A stretch of DNA of 64,000 nt from Streptomyces sp. CB01201 (GTDB taxonomy: Bacteria > Actinomycetota > Actinomycetes > Streptomycetales > Streptomycetaceae): positions 1-64,000 of the forward strand of contig NZ_NNBJ01000002.1 in NCBI RefSeq assembly GCF_002803085.1, read 5' to 3'. The notes beneath the pieces were generated by a model. The model had not been told where the DNA came from and did not search any database. It saw only the letters and a program-made list of their open reading frames with translations. The translations under genes and the position numbers were made by a program. Each line of letters begins with the position of its first letter. Position 1 is the stretch's first letter. This document shows positions 8,409-16,314 of this stretch, piece after piece.

Positions 8409-9244
8409 GGGGTGCTCCCGGTGGAGAGGGGATCGGGGGTGGGGGTGGCGGCGCGGTGGACGACATAGCCGCGCCGGTCGTGGAGGCCGAGCACGCGGGC
8501 GCCGTCGGCGAGCAGGTCCCCCAGGGTGTGGCGGACCGCGTGCCGCCAGGCGCGGGCGCCCGCGGGGTCGGCGCGGCGCAGGCCCTCGATGTCGCCGGGC
8601 AGCTCGATGACCACGAACTCCCCTTGCGTGTCCTGGAGTTGGGGGTGGCCGTCGCTGTCGCGCAGGAGGGGGACGGCGCCCGGGGGCAGCGCGATGCCTG
8701 GGATGCCGGGGGCCGGGAGCGGGGCGGTCAGGTCCCAGGCGGCGAGGACCCGGTCGGATTCGTCGCCGCCGTTGATGGCGTCGCCCATCGCGCCGTAGAA
8801 GGAGCGCAGATATTCCTCGGGGCGGGCGCCGAGCTTGGTGAGGTTGAAGTGGGCGTTGCGGCGGATCAGCGGGTCGTATGTCCAGGTGATCCGCTTCAGG
8901 CCGCGTGCCAGGGCCCACTGGCGCTGGTGCAGCTTGAGGGCGAGCCCGATGCCCCGGCCGGCGGTGGCGCCCGCGATGCCCGTGATGTGGGAGTGCAGGG
9001 TGATCCCGGCGGGCTCGCCGAGGAAGGCCACGGATGCCCCCACCAGGCGGCCGTTCTCATAGGCGCCGACCACATAGTTCCCGGCGTGCGCCAGGGCGCG
9101 CATGATCTCGGCGGAGATGGGGGACCGGCCGGGCGCGGTGCCCCAGATCTCCGCGTACAGGCGGGTGACGGCGTCCAGTTCGGCCATGGTGTGGAGCTCG
9201 CGGACCGCGAGGGCGGCCTCGGGGGCGGCCTCGGGGGCGGTCAC
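8405..9244 (-). CDS. GNAT-family N-acyltransferase
   Basis: 279-residue acyl-CoA-dependent transferase. The core around IWGTAPG, YVVGAYENGRLVGASVAF and GRGIGLALKLHQRQWAL (the acyl-CoA pyrophosphate loop, R/Q-x-x-G-x-G/A type) is GNAT. This subgroup has a long C-terminal part reaching into ELPGDIEGLRRADPAGARAW. In the Geobacillus operon of the same order the homologue succinylates D-amino acids; by analogy this enzyme would make the N-succinyl substrate for the racemase. The GTG start at 9244 overlaps the M20 stop (GTGA). An internal ATG at 9187 is possible, but it would cut the first strand. Confidence 0.85.
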   Translation of the reverse strand: MTAPEAAPEAALAVRELHTMAELDAVTRLYAEIWGTAPGRSPISAEIMRALAHAGNYVVGAYENGRLVGASVAFLGEPAGITLHSHITGIAGATAGRGIGLALKLHQRQWALARGLKRITWTYDPLIRRNAHFNLTKLGARPEEYLRSFYGAMGDAINGGDESDRVLAAWDLTAPLPAPGIPGIALPPGAVPLLRDSDGHPQLQDTQGEFVVIELPGDIEGLRRADPAGARAWRHAVRHTLGDLLADGARVLGLHDRRGYVVHRAATPTPDPLSTGSTP

Positions 9245-10446
9245 AGGAGGGCTCCCACGAGATCGGCGAGGAGCCGGGTGCGGGGCGGCATCGCGGCGGT
9301 CACCACATGCTCGTGGTCGGCGTGGGCCCCGTCGCCGACCGCGCCGAGCCCGTCCAGGGTGGGGCAGCCGGCCCCGGCCGTGAAGTTGCCGTCCGACGCG
9401 CCGCCGACGGAGGCCTGTGCCAGCGTGCCGAACCCGGCGTCGGACGCCAACTTCGATGCGAGGGCGAACAGTTCGGCCGAGCTCTCCGGGTGCAGCGGCG
9501 GCCGGTTGGGGCCGCCGTCCACGTCGAGGCGGGCGCCGGGGTGGTGGGGTGCGAGGGAGCGGATGAGCTCGTCGACGGCCTGCTGCGCGGCCGGGGTCGG
9601 CACGCGGACGTCGATGCTCAGCTCGGCACGGGCCGGGACGGTGTTGGTGGTGGTGCCGGCCGACATGACCGTGGGCGTCATGGTGGTGCCGGGACCCGTA
9701 CGGGCGGTCACGGTGTCGGTGAGGGTGCTCAGGGCGAGGAGGTGGTGGGCCAGTTCGGTGGCGGCGTTGATGCCCTTCTCGGGGTCGAGCCCGGAGTGGG
9801 CGGCTCGCCCGTGCGCGGTGAGCTGGTAGTGGGACACGCCCTTGCGCGCGGTCTTCAGGGCGCCGCCGGCGGCCGAGGCCTCCAGGACGAGGGCGGCCCG
9901 GCAGGCCCGCGCGGTGTCCTCGATGAGCGCGCGCGAGGTGTCCGAGCCGACCTCCTCGTCACCGGTCACCACCACGCAAACGCCTTCCAGGGAACGCAGT
10001 TGGGCCAATGCGTGGAACATCTGGACCAGGCCCGCCTTCATGTCGAAGACGCCCGGCCCGCGGGCGACGCCCTCGCGCAGCGAGAAGGGGTGCGTGGCGA
10101 GGGTGCCGATCGGCCACACGGTGTCGTGGTGGCCGAGGAGCAGCACCCGCGGCGTCCCGAAGCTCCACCGCAGATGACTCACCCCGCCGCGCACGAGCGT
10201 CTCGGGCCGCGCCCCGAGCAGCCGCGCGCCCTGCCCGGCGACGACCCGGGCGCTGCGGGCCACGGCCGTGTGGTCGGCGGAGTACGACTCGCACGACACG
10301 AGCTCTTCGAGATCCGCGAGCATCGCGGCGAGCGACGGCAACGGCGACGGAGACGGCGCTGTTGACGGTGACGGCGCTGTTGACGGTGACGGTGACGGTG
10401 ACGGTGACGGTGGCGGCGTGGAACGGGCAATGGGATCGGCCTGCAC
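9241..10446 (-). CDS. M20-family metallopeptidase / N-acyl-L-amino-acid hydrolase
   Basis: 401-residue di-zinc amidohydrolase, first gene of the three-gene operon. Metal ligands are in GHHDTVW (105-111), FDMKAG (D135) and DEEVGS (catalytic E164, ligand E165); a further His sits in the C-terminal HADHEH. It would hydrolyse the N-acyl group from the L-product. GTG 10446 with GGAGG upstream is the best start; a longer frame to 10521 lacks conservation. After the start comes a slippage-prone Ser/Pro/Thr-rich stretch (about residues 11-38) encoded by hexamer repeats, absent from typical M20 proteins. Codons and GC match the neighbours. Confidence 0.88.
   Translation of the reverse strand: MQADPIARSTPPPSPSPSPSPSTAPSPSTAPSPSPLPSLAAMLADLEELVSCESYSADHTAVARSARVVAGQGARLLGARPETLVRGGVSHLRWSFGTPRVLLLGHHDTVWPIGTLATHPFSLREGVARGPGVFDMKAGLVQMFHALAQLRSLEGVCVVVTGDEEVGSDTSRALIEDTARACRAALVLEASAAGGALKTARKGVSHYQLTAHGRAAHSGLDPEKGINAATELAHHLLALSTLTDTVTARTGPGTTMTPTVMSAGTTTNTVPARAELSIDVRVPTPAAQQAVDELIRSLAPHHPGARLDVDGGPNRPPLHPESSAELFALASKLASDAGFGTLAQASVGGASDGNFTAGAGCPTLDGLGAVGDGAHADHEHVVTAAMPPRTRLLADLVGALL
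10353..10412. repeat. Hexanucleotide and 18 bp tandem repeats inside the M20 gene
   Basis: Two 18 bp units (10353-10370, 10371-10388) are followed by four ACGGTG hexamers (10389-10412). Because the unit is a multiple of three, slippage changes only the length of the Ser-Pro/Thr-Ala-Pro linker. Confidence 0.85.
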
Positions 10447-10605
10447 GAGGGGAGCCTCCAGAAGGTGGGATCCCCGCCACGCTAGGCGGCCCGGCCGAGC
10501 GGGAGTTGGTGCTTCGGGCACGAACCCCGGCCGCGCGTTCGTGCGCCGCCACCAAACCGGACCGCCAGGGGTCGTGGCTCAAGGGCGAGCCCGCCGGCCG
10601 AGGGG

Positions 10606-10657
10606 CCGTACGCCGAGGGGCCGCACACCCGCGAGTGTGCGGCCCCTCGGCGTACGG
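10606..10657. terminator. Strong hairpin between the Mop gene and the M20 operon
   Basis: Perfect 23 bp inverted repeat (10606-10628 with 10635-10657) and a 6-base loop, 12 bases past the stop of the Mop gene, which it should terminate. Confidence 0.8.
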
Positions 10658-10669
10658 GTGGGCGCGGGA

Positions 10670-11089
10670 TCAGGCGGCCGCGAGGGAGATCTCAGTCGAC
10701 TTGATCAGTGCGACGACGGACGAGCCGGCCGTGAGGGAGAGCGCCTCGACCGCGTCCTTGGTGATGGCGGAGGTCAGCTCGCCACCCTCGACGTCGACCT
10801 TGACGGACGCCATGGCGCCACCGGTGGCCACGTCGGCGACGGTGCCGGCGATCTGGTTGCGGATGGACAGGCCCTCGACCGGGCCGGTCGCGAGCGACAC
10901 CTCGGTGGACTTCACGAGGGCCTTGACCGCGGAGCCCTCGGCGAGACCCAGATCCTTGACGGCCTCGGCGGTGATCGCGGCGGTGATGTTCTGGCCGCCG
11001 GCCAGGCGGACCTTGACCGTCGCCATGGCCTCACCGGTGGTGACGGCGGTGACGGTGCCGGCGATCTGGTTGCGGATGCTCAGGCTCAT
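10670..11089 (-). CDS. Molybdopterin/molybdate-binding TOBE (di-Mop) protein
   Basis: 139 residues forming two tandem Mop/TOBE domains, each starting with the hallmark LSIRNQIAGTV (near residues 3 and 73) and ending KSTEVSLA / KSTEISLA. Di-Mop proteins (molbindins) bind molybdate or tungstate in trimers and act as cytoplasmic stores or sensors. ATG 11087-11089 with TGAGGCG upstream. It is monocistronic, with a strong terminator. No molybdate transporter lies nearby. Confidence 0.93.
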   Translation of the reverse strand: MSLSIRNQIAGTVTAVTTGEAMATVKVRLAGGQNITAAITAEAVKDLGLAEGSAVKALVKSTEVSLATGPVEGLSIRNQIAGTVADVATGGAMASVKVDVEGGELTSAITKDAVEALSLTAGSSVVALIKSTEISLAAA

Positions 11090-11470
11090 GAAAAAACGCC
11101 TCACAGAGAGTTCGTACGGGCTTCGTGCGGGATTGCGCGGGATTGTCGGGCTGGGGGCCCGCGGTGCTTCACACGCTAATGCCGCGAAAGGGACTCGGCG
11201 CGGAGGGCGTCGCATCCGCGACCCCGAATGGCTCTTGTGCCTCGCAGAACATACGACCCCGGAGGTCACCGGTTTTTCGGGACCTGCGACCCGGTGCGAT
11301 GGGGGCCGTTCGGCGCCGGTTCTCGCAGGTGCTGCTGGTAAGGGGCCGACCTTCGCCCAGCGCACCGGACCGAGGTGCGGGCCATGCGGTCGTGGCGCCC
11401 GCGAGGTGCGCGGCCGGTGTGCGAGGCTGCCGATGTCCCCGGATGCGGGGTCCCAGCCGCCCCGAGCTGG
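11090..11470. other. Intergenic region upstream of the DUF4185 gene
   Basis: Nearly 400 bases with open frames on both strands but no recognisable protein. It probably holds the promoter of the Mop gene (left side) and of the DUF4185 gene (right side). I see no RNA gene in it. Confidence 0.4.
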
Positions 11471-11566
11471 GCCCGGCCGAGCCGCCCGGAGTCTGGCCGG
11501 ACGAGCCGCCCGGAGTCGGGCCGGACGGGCGGGCTGGAGTCGGGCCGGACGGGCGGGCTGGAGCGA
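11471..11566 (+). repeat. Four 24 bp tandem repeats ending one base before the DUF4185 start
   Basis: Units at 11471-11494, 11495-11518, 11519-11542 and 11543-11566; the last two differ only at their final bases. The last unit contains the CTGGAGCGAG that serves as ribosome site for ATG 11568. Because 24 is a multiple of three, the frame is open through the block, so an upstream start with a repeated GRAARSRA-type N terminus cannot be excluded. Confidence 0.85.
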
Positions 11567-11567
11567 G

Positions 11568-12830
11568 ATGCTGCGGCGATCGGTGCTGTTGCGGGCGGCC
11601 GCCGCTGCCCTGCCCGCCGGGGGTTCGCCGCCCGGTGGGCCACCGGCCGCGCGGGCCGCCGGGAGGCCGGGGGCGCGGGGCGGATCCGGGGCCGCCGGGA
11701 GGCCGGAAGTGCGGGACGGATGCGAGGATGGTGGCAGGCCTGTGGTGCTGGGCGGAACCGAGCGCGGCGGCGACCTCGTCGTACGCAAGGTGGCCGATCT
11801 GACCGGACCCGGGATCACGACGCGCTTCCGTATGGACGCGACCGATCTCGGCATCCCCGTCCGGGCACCGGACGGGCGGCTCCTGTTCGTGTTCGGGGAC
11901 ACCTTCGAGGAAGCCAGGGTCGGTGGCGGCTGGTGGCGTTCGCCCGTCGCGCTCTACGGACGTATGTCGCCGGACGGTGAACTGGGCTCCGGACAGGGCG
12001 AGTTGGGCAGCAGGGTCGTCTGGACGGGGGCCGTGGGCGGGCGGCACGCCCAGCAGCTGAGGCCGTACGCGCACGACGGCCCGTCGTTCTCGACCGTGCT
12101 GCCCACGGACGTGATCACCATCGGCACCGACATGTATCTGCACGTGGCGGTGCACCAGGGCTTCGGCAATGTCCGCTGGAGCGAGATCTGGCGCTCGCGC
12201 GACACGGGGGAGACCTGGCACCCCACCCCCGCCCGCTTCCCCGGCACCCTGCACGGCGGGATGTTCCAACTCCTCACCTGGGCACTCGCCGACGACGGAT
12301 ACGTCTACGTGCTGTCGACCGGCTTCCAGCGGGACAAGCCGGCCCTCCTGCACCGGGTCCCCGCCGAGCGGATCACCGATCCTTCCGCCTACCGGTCCTG
12401 GGGCCGGCGGGCAGGGCGGTGGTGGGCGCGGGGGCGGCGGGACCGGGGCTGGGCGTGGGGCGGCCGGCCCACCCCGGTCCTGTCCGGCAGGGTGGGGGAG
12501 ATGTGCCTGCGGCCGCTCGACGGCCGCTGGCTCCTGACCTGGTTCGACGAAGGCGGCTACCGCATCGACGCCCTCGTCCTCGACACCCCCGCCTCCGTGT
12601 GCGAGACCACCGACGCGGACCGCGTGACCCTGATCCGGGGCGGCGCCTGGGGCCAGGAGGACGACACGCACGTGGCGCAGCTCTACGGCGGCTATGTCAT
12701 CCCCGGTTCGACCCTCGACGACCTGCACCTCACGGTCAGCCAGTGGAACACCGCGGCCGGCTGGCCCTACCGCGTCATGCACTTCCGGGTCCGGGGCCTG
12801 ACCGGCACCCCTGACCCGCCAACCCCCTGA
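11568..12830 (+). CDS. Secreted DUF4185 protein
   Basis: 420 residues. A short basic, Ala-rich signal-like N terminus (MLRRSVLLRAAAAALPAGG) is followed by a Gly/Ala/Pro linker and then a DUF4185 beta-propeller-like region: VVRKVADLTG, LLFVFGDTFEEA, DGPSFSTVLPTD, WSEIWRSRDTGETW, EDDTHVAQLYGGYVIPGS. DUF4185 proteins are extracellular and likely related to sugar-active five-bladed propellers, but no activity is established that I know of. The start sits one base after a 24 bp repeat block. A Gly/Arg/Trp-rich insertion (about residues 275-305) looks like a low-complexity expansion. The stop codon lies inside a 16 bp tandem repeat. Confidence 0.8.
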   Translation: MLRRSVLLRAAAAALPAGGSPPGGPPAARAAGRPGARGGSGAAGRPEVRDGCEDGGRPVVLGGTERGGDLVVRKVADLTGPGITTRFRMDATDLGIPVRAPDGRLLFVFGDTFEEARVGGGWWRSPVALYGRMSPDGELGSGQGELGSRVVWTGAVGGRHAQQLRPYAHDGPSFSTVLPTDVITIGTDMYLHVAVHQGFGNVRWSEIWRSRDTGETWHPTPARFPGTLHGGMFQLLTWALADDGYVYVLSTGFQRDKPALLHRVPAERITDPSAYRSWGRRAGRWWARGRRDRGWAWGGRPTPVLSGRVGEMCLRPLDGRWLLTWFDEGGYRIDALVLDTPASVCETTDADRVTLIRGGAWGQEDDTHVAQLYGGYVIPGSTLDDLHLTVSQWNTAAGWPYRVMHFRVRGLTGTPDPPTP

Positions 12831-12866
12831 CCCGCCAACCCCCTGACCCGCCAACCCCCTGACCCG
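12811..12866. repeat. Three and a half 16 bp tandem repeats over the DUF4185 stop
   Basis: CTGACCCGCCAACCCC at 12811-12826, 12827-12842 and 12843-12858, plus a half copy to 12866. The TGA of the gene is 12828-12830, inside the second copy. The first unit is the C-terminal TPDPPTP coding sequence, so each unit repeats the sequence around the end of the gene. Confidence 0.9.
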
Positions 12867-12915
12867 CTGCCGCTGCGGCTGGCCGCGTGCCCGCACGCTG
12901 TGGTGCCGCCTGGCC

Positions 12916-13590
12916 CTAGGCGGAATCCCGGGCGGACGTCTGGGGGAAGAGGCCGGGCCGGGCCGGGCCGAGGGGGCCGGCCGTGGTGGCCAGGAGGCGC
13001 CGGGCCTCGGCGCTGTCGGTGTGGGGCGGGACGACCAGTAGGTCCCAGCGCCCGCGGCCCGGTGCGAGGAGGCAGAGCGTGTTCCGGGCGTGCCGGCTGG
13101 TGGCCCGGTGCAGTTGGATCACCTGGTTGGCGACGAGGATCCGACCGGGGAAGGACGACCACATGGCCGGGTTCACCGTCACATGGGCGATCTGCGGCCA
13201 GGAGTGGGGCAACGCCGCGATCAGGCCCGGCAGTTCGGCCGTCAGATCGTCCGAACGGGGCCACCAGGCGCCATCGATGCGGTGGGGGCCGCTGCCCTCC
13301 GGTGTCAGGCGCAGGCGTACCGGGCGCAGGGACGATCCGGTGCGGAGTGCCGTGGTCATCGGGTCCGCCCGGTCGGGCCGTTCGGGCCGTTCGGGCCGTT
13401 CATGCAGAGAAGCTGCATCGGGGTGCGAACGGGGTCCGTACGCGGCGGACTTCGCCGTGGCCAGGGGCGGTCCGGCGGACGGGGCGGACGGGGGCGAGCC
13501 GACGGCCGGGCAGGGCGGTGGCCCGTCGGATGCCCGAGAGGAGTCCGTCGCGGGTCCGACGGGGGGCAGCGGCAGGGAACTGGCGTTCAT
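12916..13590 (-). CDS. DUF5994 family protein (distal copy)
   Basis: 224 residues, cytoplasmic, function unknown. The DUF5994 core runs from about residue 90: VRLRLTPEG, IDGAWWPRSDDLTAELPGLI, TVNPAMWSSFPGRI, RWDLLVVPP. The first 75 residues are Pro/Ser-rich and low-complexity. ATG 13590 is supported by AAGGAG seven bases upstream; an internal ATG at 13359 would give the usual bare-domain length. It is a paralogue of the gene at 15002-15709, and an SPFH protein and a small membrane protein lie between them on the same strand. Confidence 0.8.
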   Translation of the reverse strand: MNASSLPLPPVGPATDSSRASDGPPPCPAVGSPPSAPSAGPPLATAKSAAYGPRSHPDAASLHERPERPERPDRADPMTTALRTGSSLRPVRLRLTPEGSGPHRIDGAWWPRSDDLTAELPGLIAALPHSWPQIAHVTVNPAMWSSFPGRILVANQVIQLHRATSRHARNTLCLLAPGRGRWDLLVVPPHTDSAEARRLLATTAGPLGPARPGLFPQTSARDSA

Positions 13591-13760
13591 GGTGGGCTCC
13601 TTGGCCTCGGCTCGGCCGCGGCGTGGCCGGCCTCGGCATGGGTTCGGTGGTCGGTCCGGCCGGGGCTGGGGCCAGGGAGGGGTGGGGCGGAGGGTCGGGC
13701 CTGGTGGGGGGACGGACCAGGGGGGGATCTGGTCCGGCTTCCTCCCCGGGCCGGGTTCGG

Positions 13761-13832
13761 TGGGTACGGGGCCGGCTCCCTCCGGGTCAGGTCTGGTGGG
13801 TACGGGGCCGGCTCCCTCCGGGTCAGGTCTGG
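13761..13832. repeat. Two 36 bp tandem repeats over the SPFH stop codon
   Basis: Direct repeats 13761-13796 and 13797-13832, identical in the aligned part; the flanks carry further partial copies. The TGA of the minus-strand SPFH gene (13823-13825) is inside the second copy. Confidence 0.85.
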
Positions 13833-14692
13833 TGGGGGACCGGGCCCGGCTTGTTGTTCGAGCCGGGGGCGTGGACGGTCTTGGCCAGTTCGACCGGGTG
13901 CGGACTCGGTGGCGCTCCCGCGGCCGCCGATTCCCGGCTGAGGAAGGCGCCCAGTTCGCCGATCGTGCTCATCAGGGGCGCGGGGAAGACGACGGTGGTG
14001 TTCTTGTCGACGCCGATCTCCACGAGGCTTTGCAGGTTGCGGAGTTGGAGCGCCAGAGGGTGGGCCATCATGGTGTCGGAGGCGTCCCCGAGCGCTGCCG
14101 CGGCGAGCGATTCGCCCTGGGCGTTGATGATTTTGGCTCGCTTCTCGCGCTCGGCCTCGGCCTGCCGGGCCATCGCGCGTTTCATACTGTCCGGCAGCTG
14201 GATGTCCTTGAGCTCGACCAGGGTGACCTCCACGCCCCACTCCGCGGTGGAGACGTCGAGGATCTCGCGGATGCCGAGGTTGATGCGGTCGGTCTCCGAC
14301 AGCGTCTCGTCGAGAGTGTGCTGGCCGACAACCTTGCGCAGGGTGGTCTGCGCGATCTGGTTGATCGCGGCGTTCACGTTCTCGATGGCGATGACGGACT
14401 TCACGGCGTCCACGACGCGGAAGTAGGCCACGGCCGAGACGTCCACACTGACGTTGTCGCGCGTGATGATGCCCTGCGACTGGATCGGCATCGTCACGAT
14501 GCGCAATGACACCCGGTGCAGGACGTCGACCAGGGGAATGATGGTCCGCAGCCCGGGAGCCCGCGTGCCGGACAGCCGGCCGAGCCGGAAGAGCACTCCT
14601 TGCTCGTACTGCTTGACGATCTTGAGGGTCAGGGCCAGTGCGAGCAGCAGAAGGACGGCGAAGGCGACGATGAGCGTGATCAGAAGCTGCAT
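13823..14692 (-). CDS. SPFH/Band 7 (slipin-type) membrane protein
   Basis: 289 residues. One N-terminal membrane segment (LLITLIVAFAVLLLLALALT) is followed by a stomatin/prohibitin (SPFH) domain: EQGVLFRLGRL, GIITRDNVSVDVSAVAYFRV, AINQIAQTTLRKVVG, WGVEVTLVELKDIQLP. Then comes a charged coiled coil (RQAEAEREKRAKIINAQGES). Slipins scaffold membrane microdomains and usually pair with an NfeD protease; none is seen here, though a 76-residue membrane protein is adjacent. GGGAG upstream of ATG 14692 supports the start. It lies in a minus-strand run with two DUF5994 genes. Confidence 0.92.
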   Translation of the reverse strand: MQLLITLIVAFAVLLLLALALTLKIVKQYEQGVLFRLGRLSGTRAPGLRTIIPLVDVLHRVSLRIVTMPIQSQGIITRDNVSVDVSAVAYFRVVDAVKSVIAIENVNAAINQIAQTTLRKVVGQHTLDETLSETDRINLGIREILDVSTAEWGVEVTLVELKDIQLPDSMKRAMARQAEAEREKRAKIINAQGESLAAAALGDASDTMMAHPLALQLRNLQSLVEIGVDKNTTVVFPAPLMSTIGELGAFLSRESAAAGAPPSPHPVELAKTVHAPGSNNKPGPVPHQT

Positions 14693-14765
14693 GGGGGCGC
14701 TCCCGCGGGTGAGGCCCCACCAGGACCGGGGCGTTGGGGTTCGGGTCGGCGAGGCGCGGCGCCCG

Positions 14766-14996
14766 TCATGCGGGCCGCGGCGGGTCGGGTCGGCGGGTCG
14801 GGGCCGATCCGGCCGGGTCGGCCCGGTTGGGAACCCGCTGGGTCGCGTCACTGGGGGTTCCTCGGACGCCGGGGTGGAAGCGGCTGTAACGGTGGAGGAC
14901 GATCCGCTCGGCGTGCTGAGCGTTGAGGAGGTGGATCACGCGTGCCGCCATGACGATCAGCAGCAGCGTGATGACGATGGTCAGAGCCGTGGTCAT
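14766..14996 (-). CDS. Small single-pass membrane protein
   Basis: 76 residues: a membrane helix (TIVITLLLIVMAARVIHLL) near the N terminus, then a short basic segment HAERIVLHRYSRFHPGV and a Pro/Arg-rich tail. No family recognised. It starts 5 bases after the DUF5994 stop and ends 73 bases before the SPFH start, so it is almost surely co-transcribed. It may be a partner of the SPFH protein, which otherwise lacks the usual NfeD companion. Confidence 0.65.
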   Translation of the reverse strand: MTTALTIVITLLLIVMAARVIHLLNAQHAERIVLHRYSRFHPGVRGTPSDATQRVPNRADPAGSAPTRRPDPPRPA

Positions 14997-15001
14997 GGCG
15001 G

Positions 15002-15709
15002 TCACATCCCCATCAGGGGTCGGTCGGGGCGCGCCTGGCCGGTGGCCGCGTAGGTGGAGGAGGCGCCACCCTCGTACTCCCACGCCTCTTCCCGGTCCTG
15101 CAAGCGGTCGGCCGCCGAGGTGTCGTGCGGGACCGTCGCCGTGTCGTCCGCGTGCGGGACCGGCGACGGCACCGCGTCGTGCCGGCCAGGCAGCGGGACC
15201 ATGTCGTGCCGGACCGGCTCCGCTTCGCGCACGGCCGCCTCCGCGGCGCCCACGGCCGCCTCCGCTGTCATGAGCGCGGTCGCCGTGAGCTGCGGGCCGG
15301 TGCTGTCGGTCGCGGCGGCCATCAGACGGGCGGCCGCGGCGGGGCCGGTTTCCGGCGGGATGACGAGGAGGTCCCAGCGTCCGGCCGTATAGGACAGCAG
15401 CAGGAGCTTGTGCGGGTCCTGCTCGTCCTTGAACCAGCCCGCCTTCACGACGTGCCCGGGTACGGGAATCCTCCGCGGGACGACCGGCCAGTGCTGGGGG
15501 TTCACCGCGACGCGCGTGATCCGGCCCCACCTCGGGGCCAGGGCGTCGATGAGTGCCGGCAGTTCACGCAGCAGGTCCCGGGACCGGGGCCACCAGGCGC
15601 CGTCCAGGAGGCCGGGGGTGCTGCCGGGGGGTTTCAGTGCGATACGTGCCGCAGGGCGTACGGAAGGCTCGGCCAGAGGAGGACGCCGGTCGATCGCGGT
15701 CGCGGACAT
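15002..15709 (-). CDS. DUF5994 family protein (proximal copy)
   Basis: 235 residues. The DUF5994 core is nearer the start than in the other copy: RIALKPPGS, LLDGAWWPRSRDLLRELPAL, VAVNPQHWPVVPRR, RWDLLVIPPETG. The C-terminal third is acidic and Ala-rich, ending RPDRPLMGM. Function unknown; these proteins are common in streptomycetes and are often tied to stress or sigma-factor genes, a link that fits the STAS gene upstream. The ATG at 15707-15709 starts right at the conserved region. The 250 bases upstream (15710-15960) contain no gene I can support. Confidence 0.85.
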   Translation of the reverse strand: MSATAIDRRPPLAEPSVRPAARIALKPPGSTPGLLDGAWWPRSRDLLRELPALIDALAPRWGRITRVAVNPQHWPVVPRRIPVPGHVVKAGWFKDEQDPHKLLLLSYTAGRWDLLVIPPETGPAAAARLMAAATDSTGPQLTATALMTAEAAVGAAEAAVREAEPVRHDMVPLPGRHDAVPSPVPHADDTATVPHDTSAADRLQDREEAWEYEGGASSTYAATGQARPDRPLMGM

Positions 15710-15960
15710 GGCGCGAACCTGTCTCCGGGAACACCGTCCACGGACAGACGGCACCCGGTGCTTTTGCTCAACCGAGAACGACGTCAGCGTGGAAGCCAGT
15801 GTGCGAAATGCTCCCGGTTCCTCAACGGTACTCCTCGGCGCGGGCGAGGGGTGGCTCGCGGCGGCCGAGGAATCCCGGCGCAAGGCGGGGCCGACCCGGG
15901 TCGGACCCGGGTCGGCTCTGGGGCCGACCTTCGGACGACAGCCAACGCCGTCGTCGCGGG

Positions 15961-16314
15961 CTAATGGCATCCGGCCGAGGCCACCCCCTGCCGGGCCGCG
16001 TCCACGGTCGCGTACCGCGGAAAGGCGCCGGTGAGGTCGACGGCTCGCAGCAGCAGTCCGACGGCGCGCCCGGAGTAGACCAGGCGCAGCCATCCGGTGC
16101 GGTCCAGGCATCTCGCGCGCGTGGTGCACAGGGGGCCGAGGGCGGTGCAGTCCATGAACGTCACATCGGTCAAGTCGGCTACGAGATAGGGAATGCGGTT
16201 GCCCCGCTGGGCTTCGGCCAGCTTGCCTGCCAGGAGCGGGGTGGTCAGGATGTCGAGCTCGCCGGTTGCCCGGATCACCCGGTACCCCTGCGAGAGATCG
16301 GCGGTCGTGCCCAT
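15961..16314 (-). CDS. STAS-domain anti-sigma-factor antagonist
   Basis: 117 residues forming one STAS domain, like SpoIIAA/RsbV/BldG. It would bind and neutralise an anti-sigma kinase when unphosphorylated. Landmarks: RATGELDILTTPLL and YLVADLTDVTFMDCTALGPL. The phosphorylation motif D-S-S-G is here D-C-T-A, leaving a Thr as possible acceptor. AGGAG eight bases upstream sets ATG 16314. No anti-sigma kinase or sigma gene is adjacent; the nearest ATPase of that type is at 32535 in the mobile element. Confidence 0.88.
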   Translation of the reverse strand: MGTTADLSQGYRVIRATGELDILTTPLLAGKLAEAQRGNRIPYLVADLTDVTFMDCTALGPLCTTRARCLDRTGWLRLVYSGRAVGLLLRAVDLTGAFPRYATVDAARQGVASAGCH

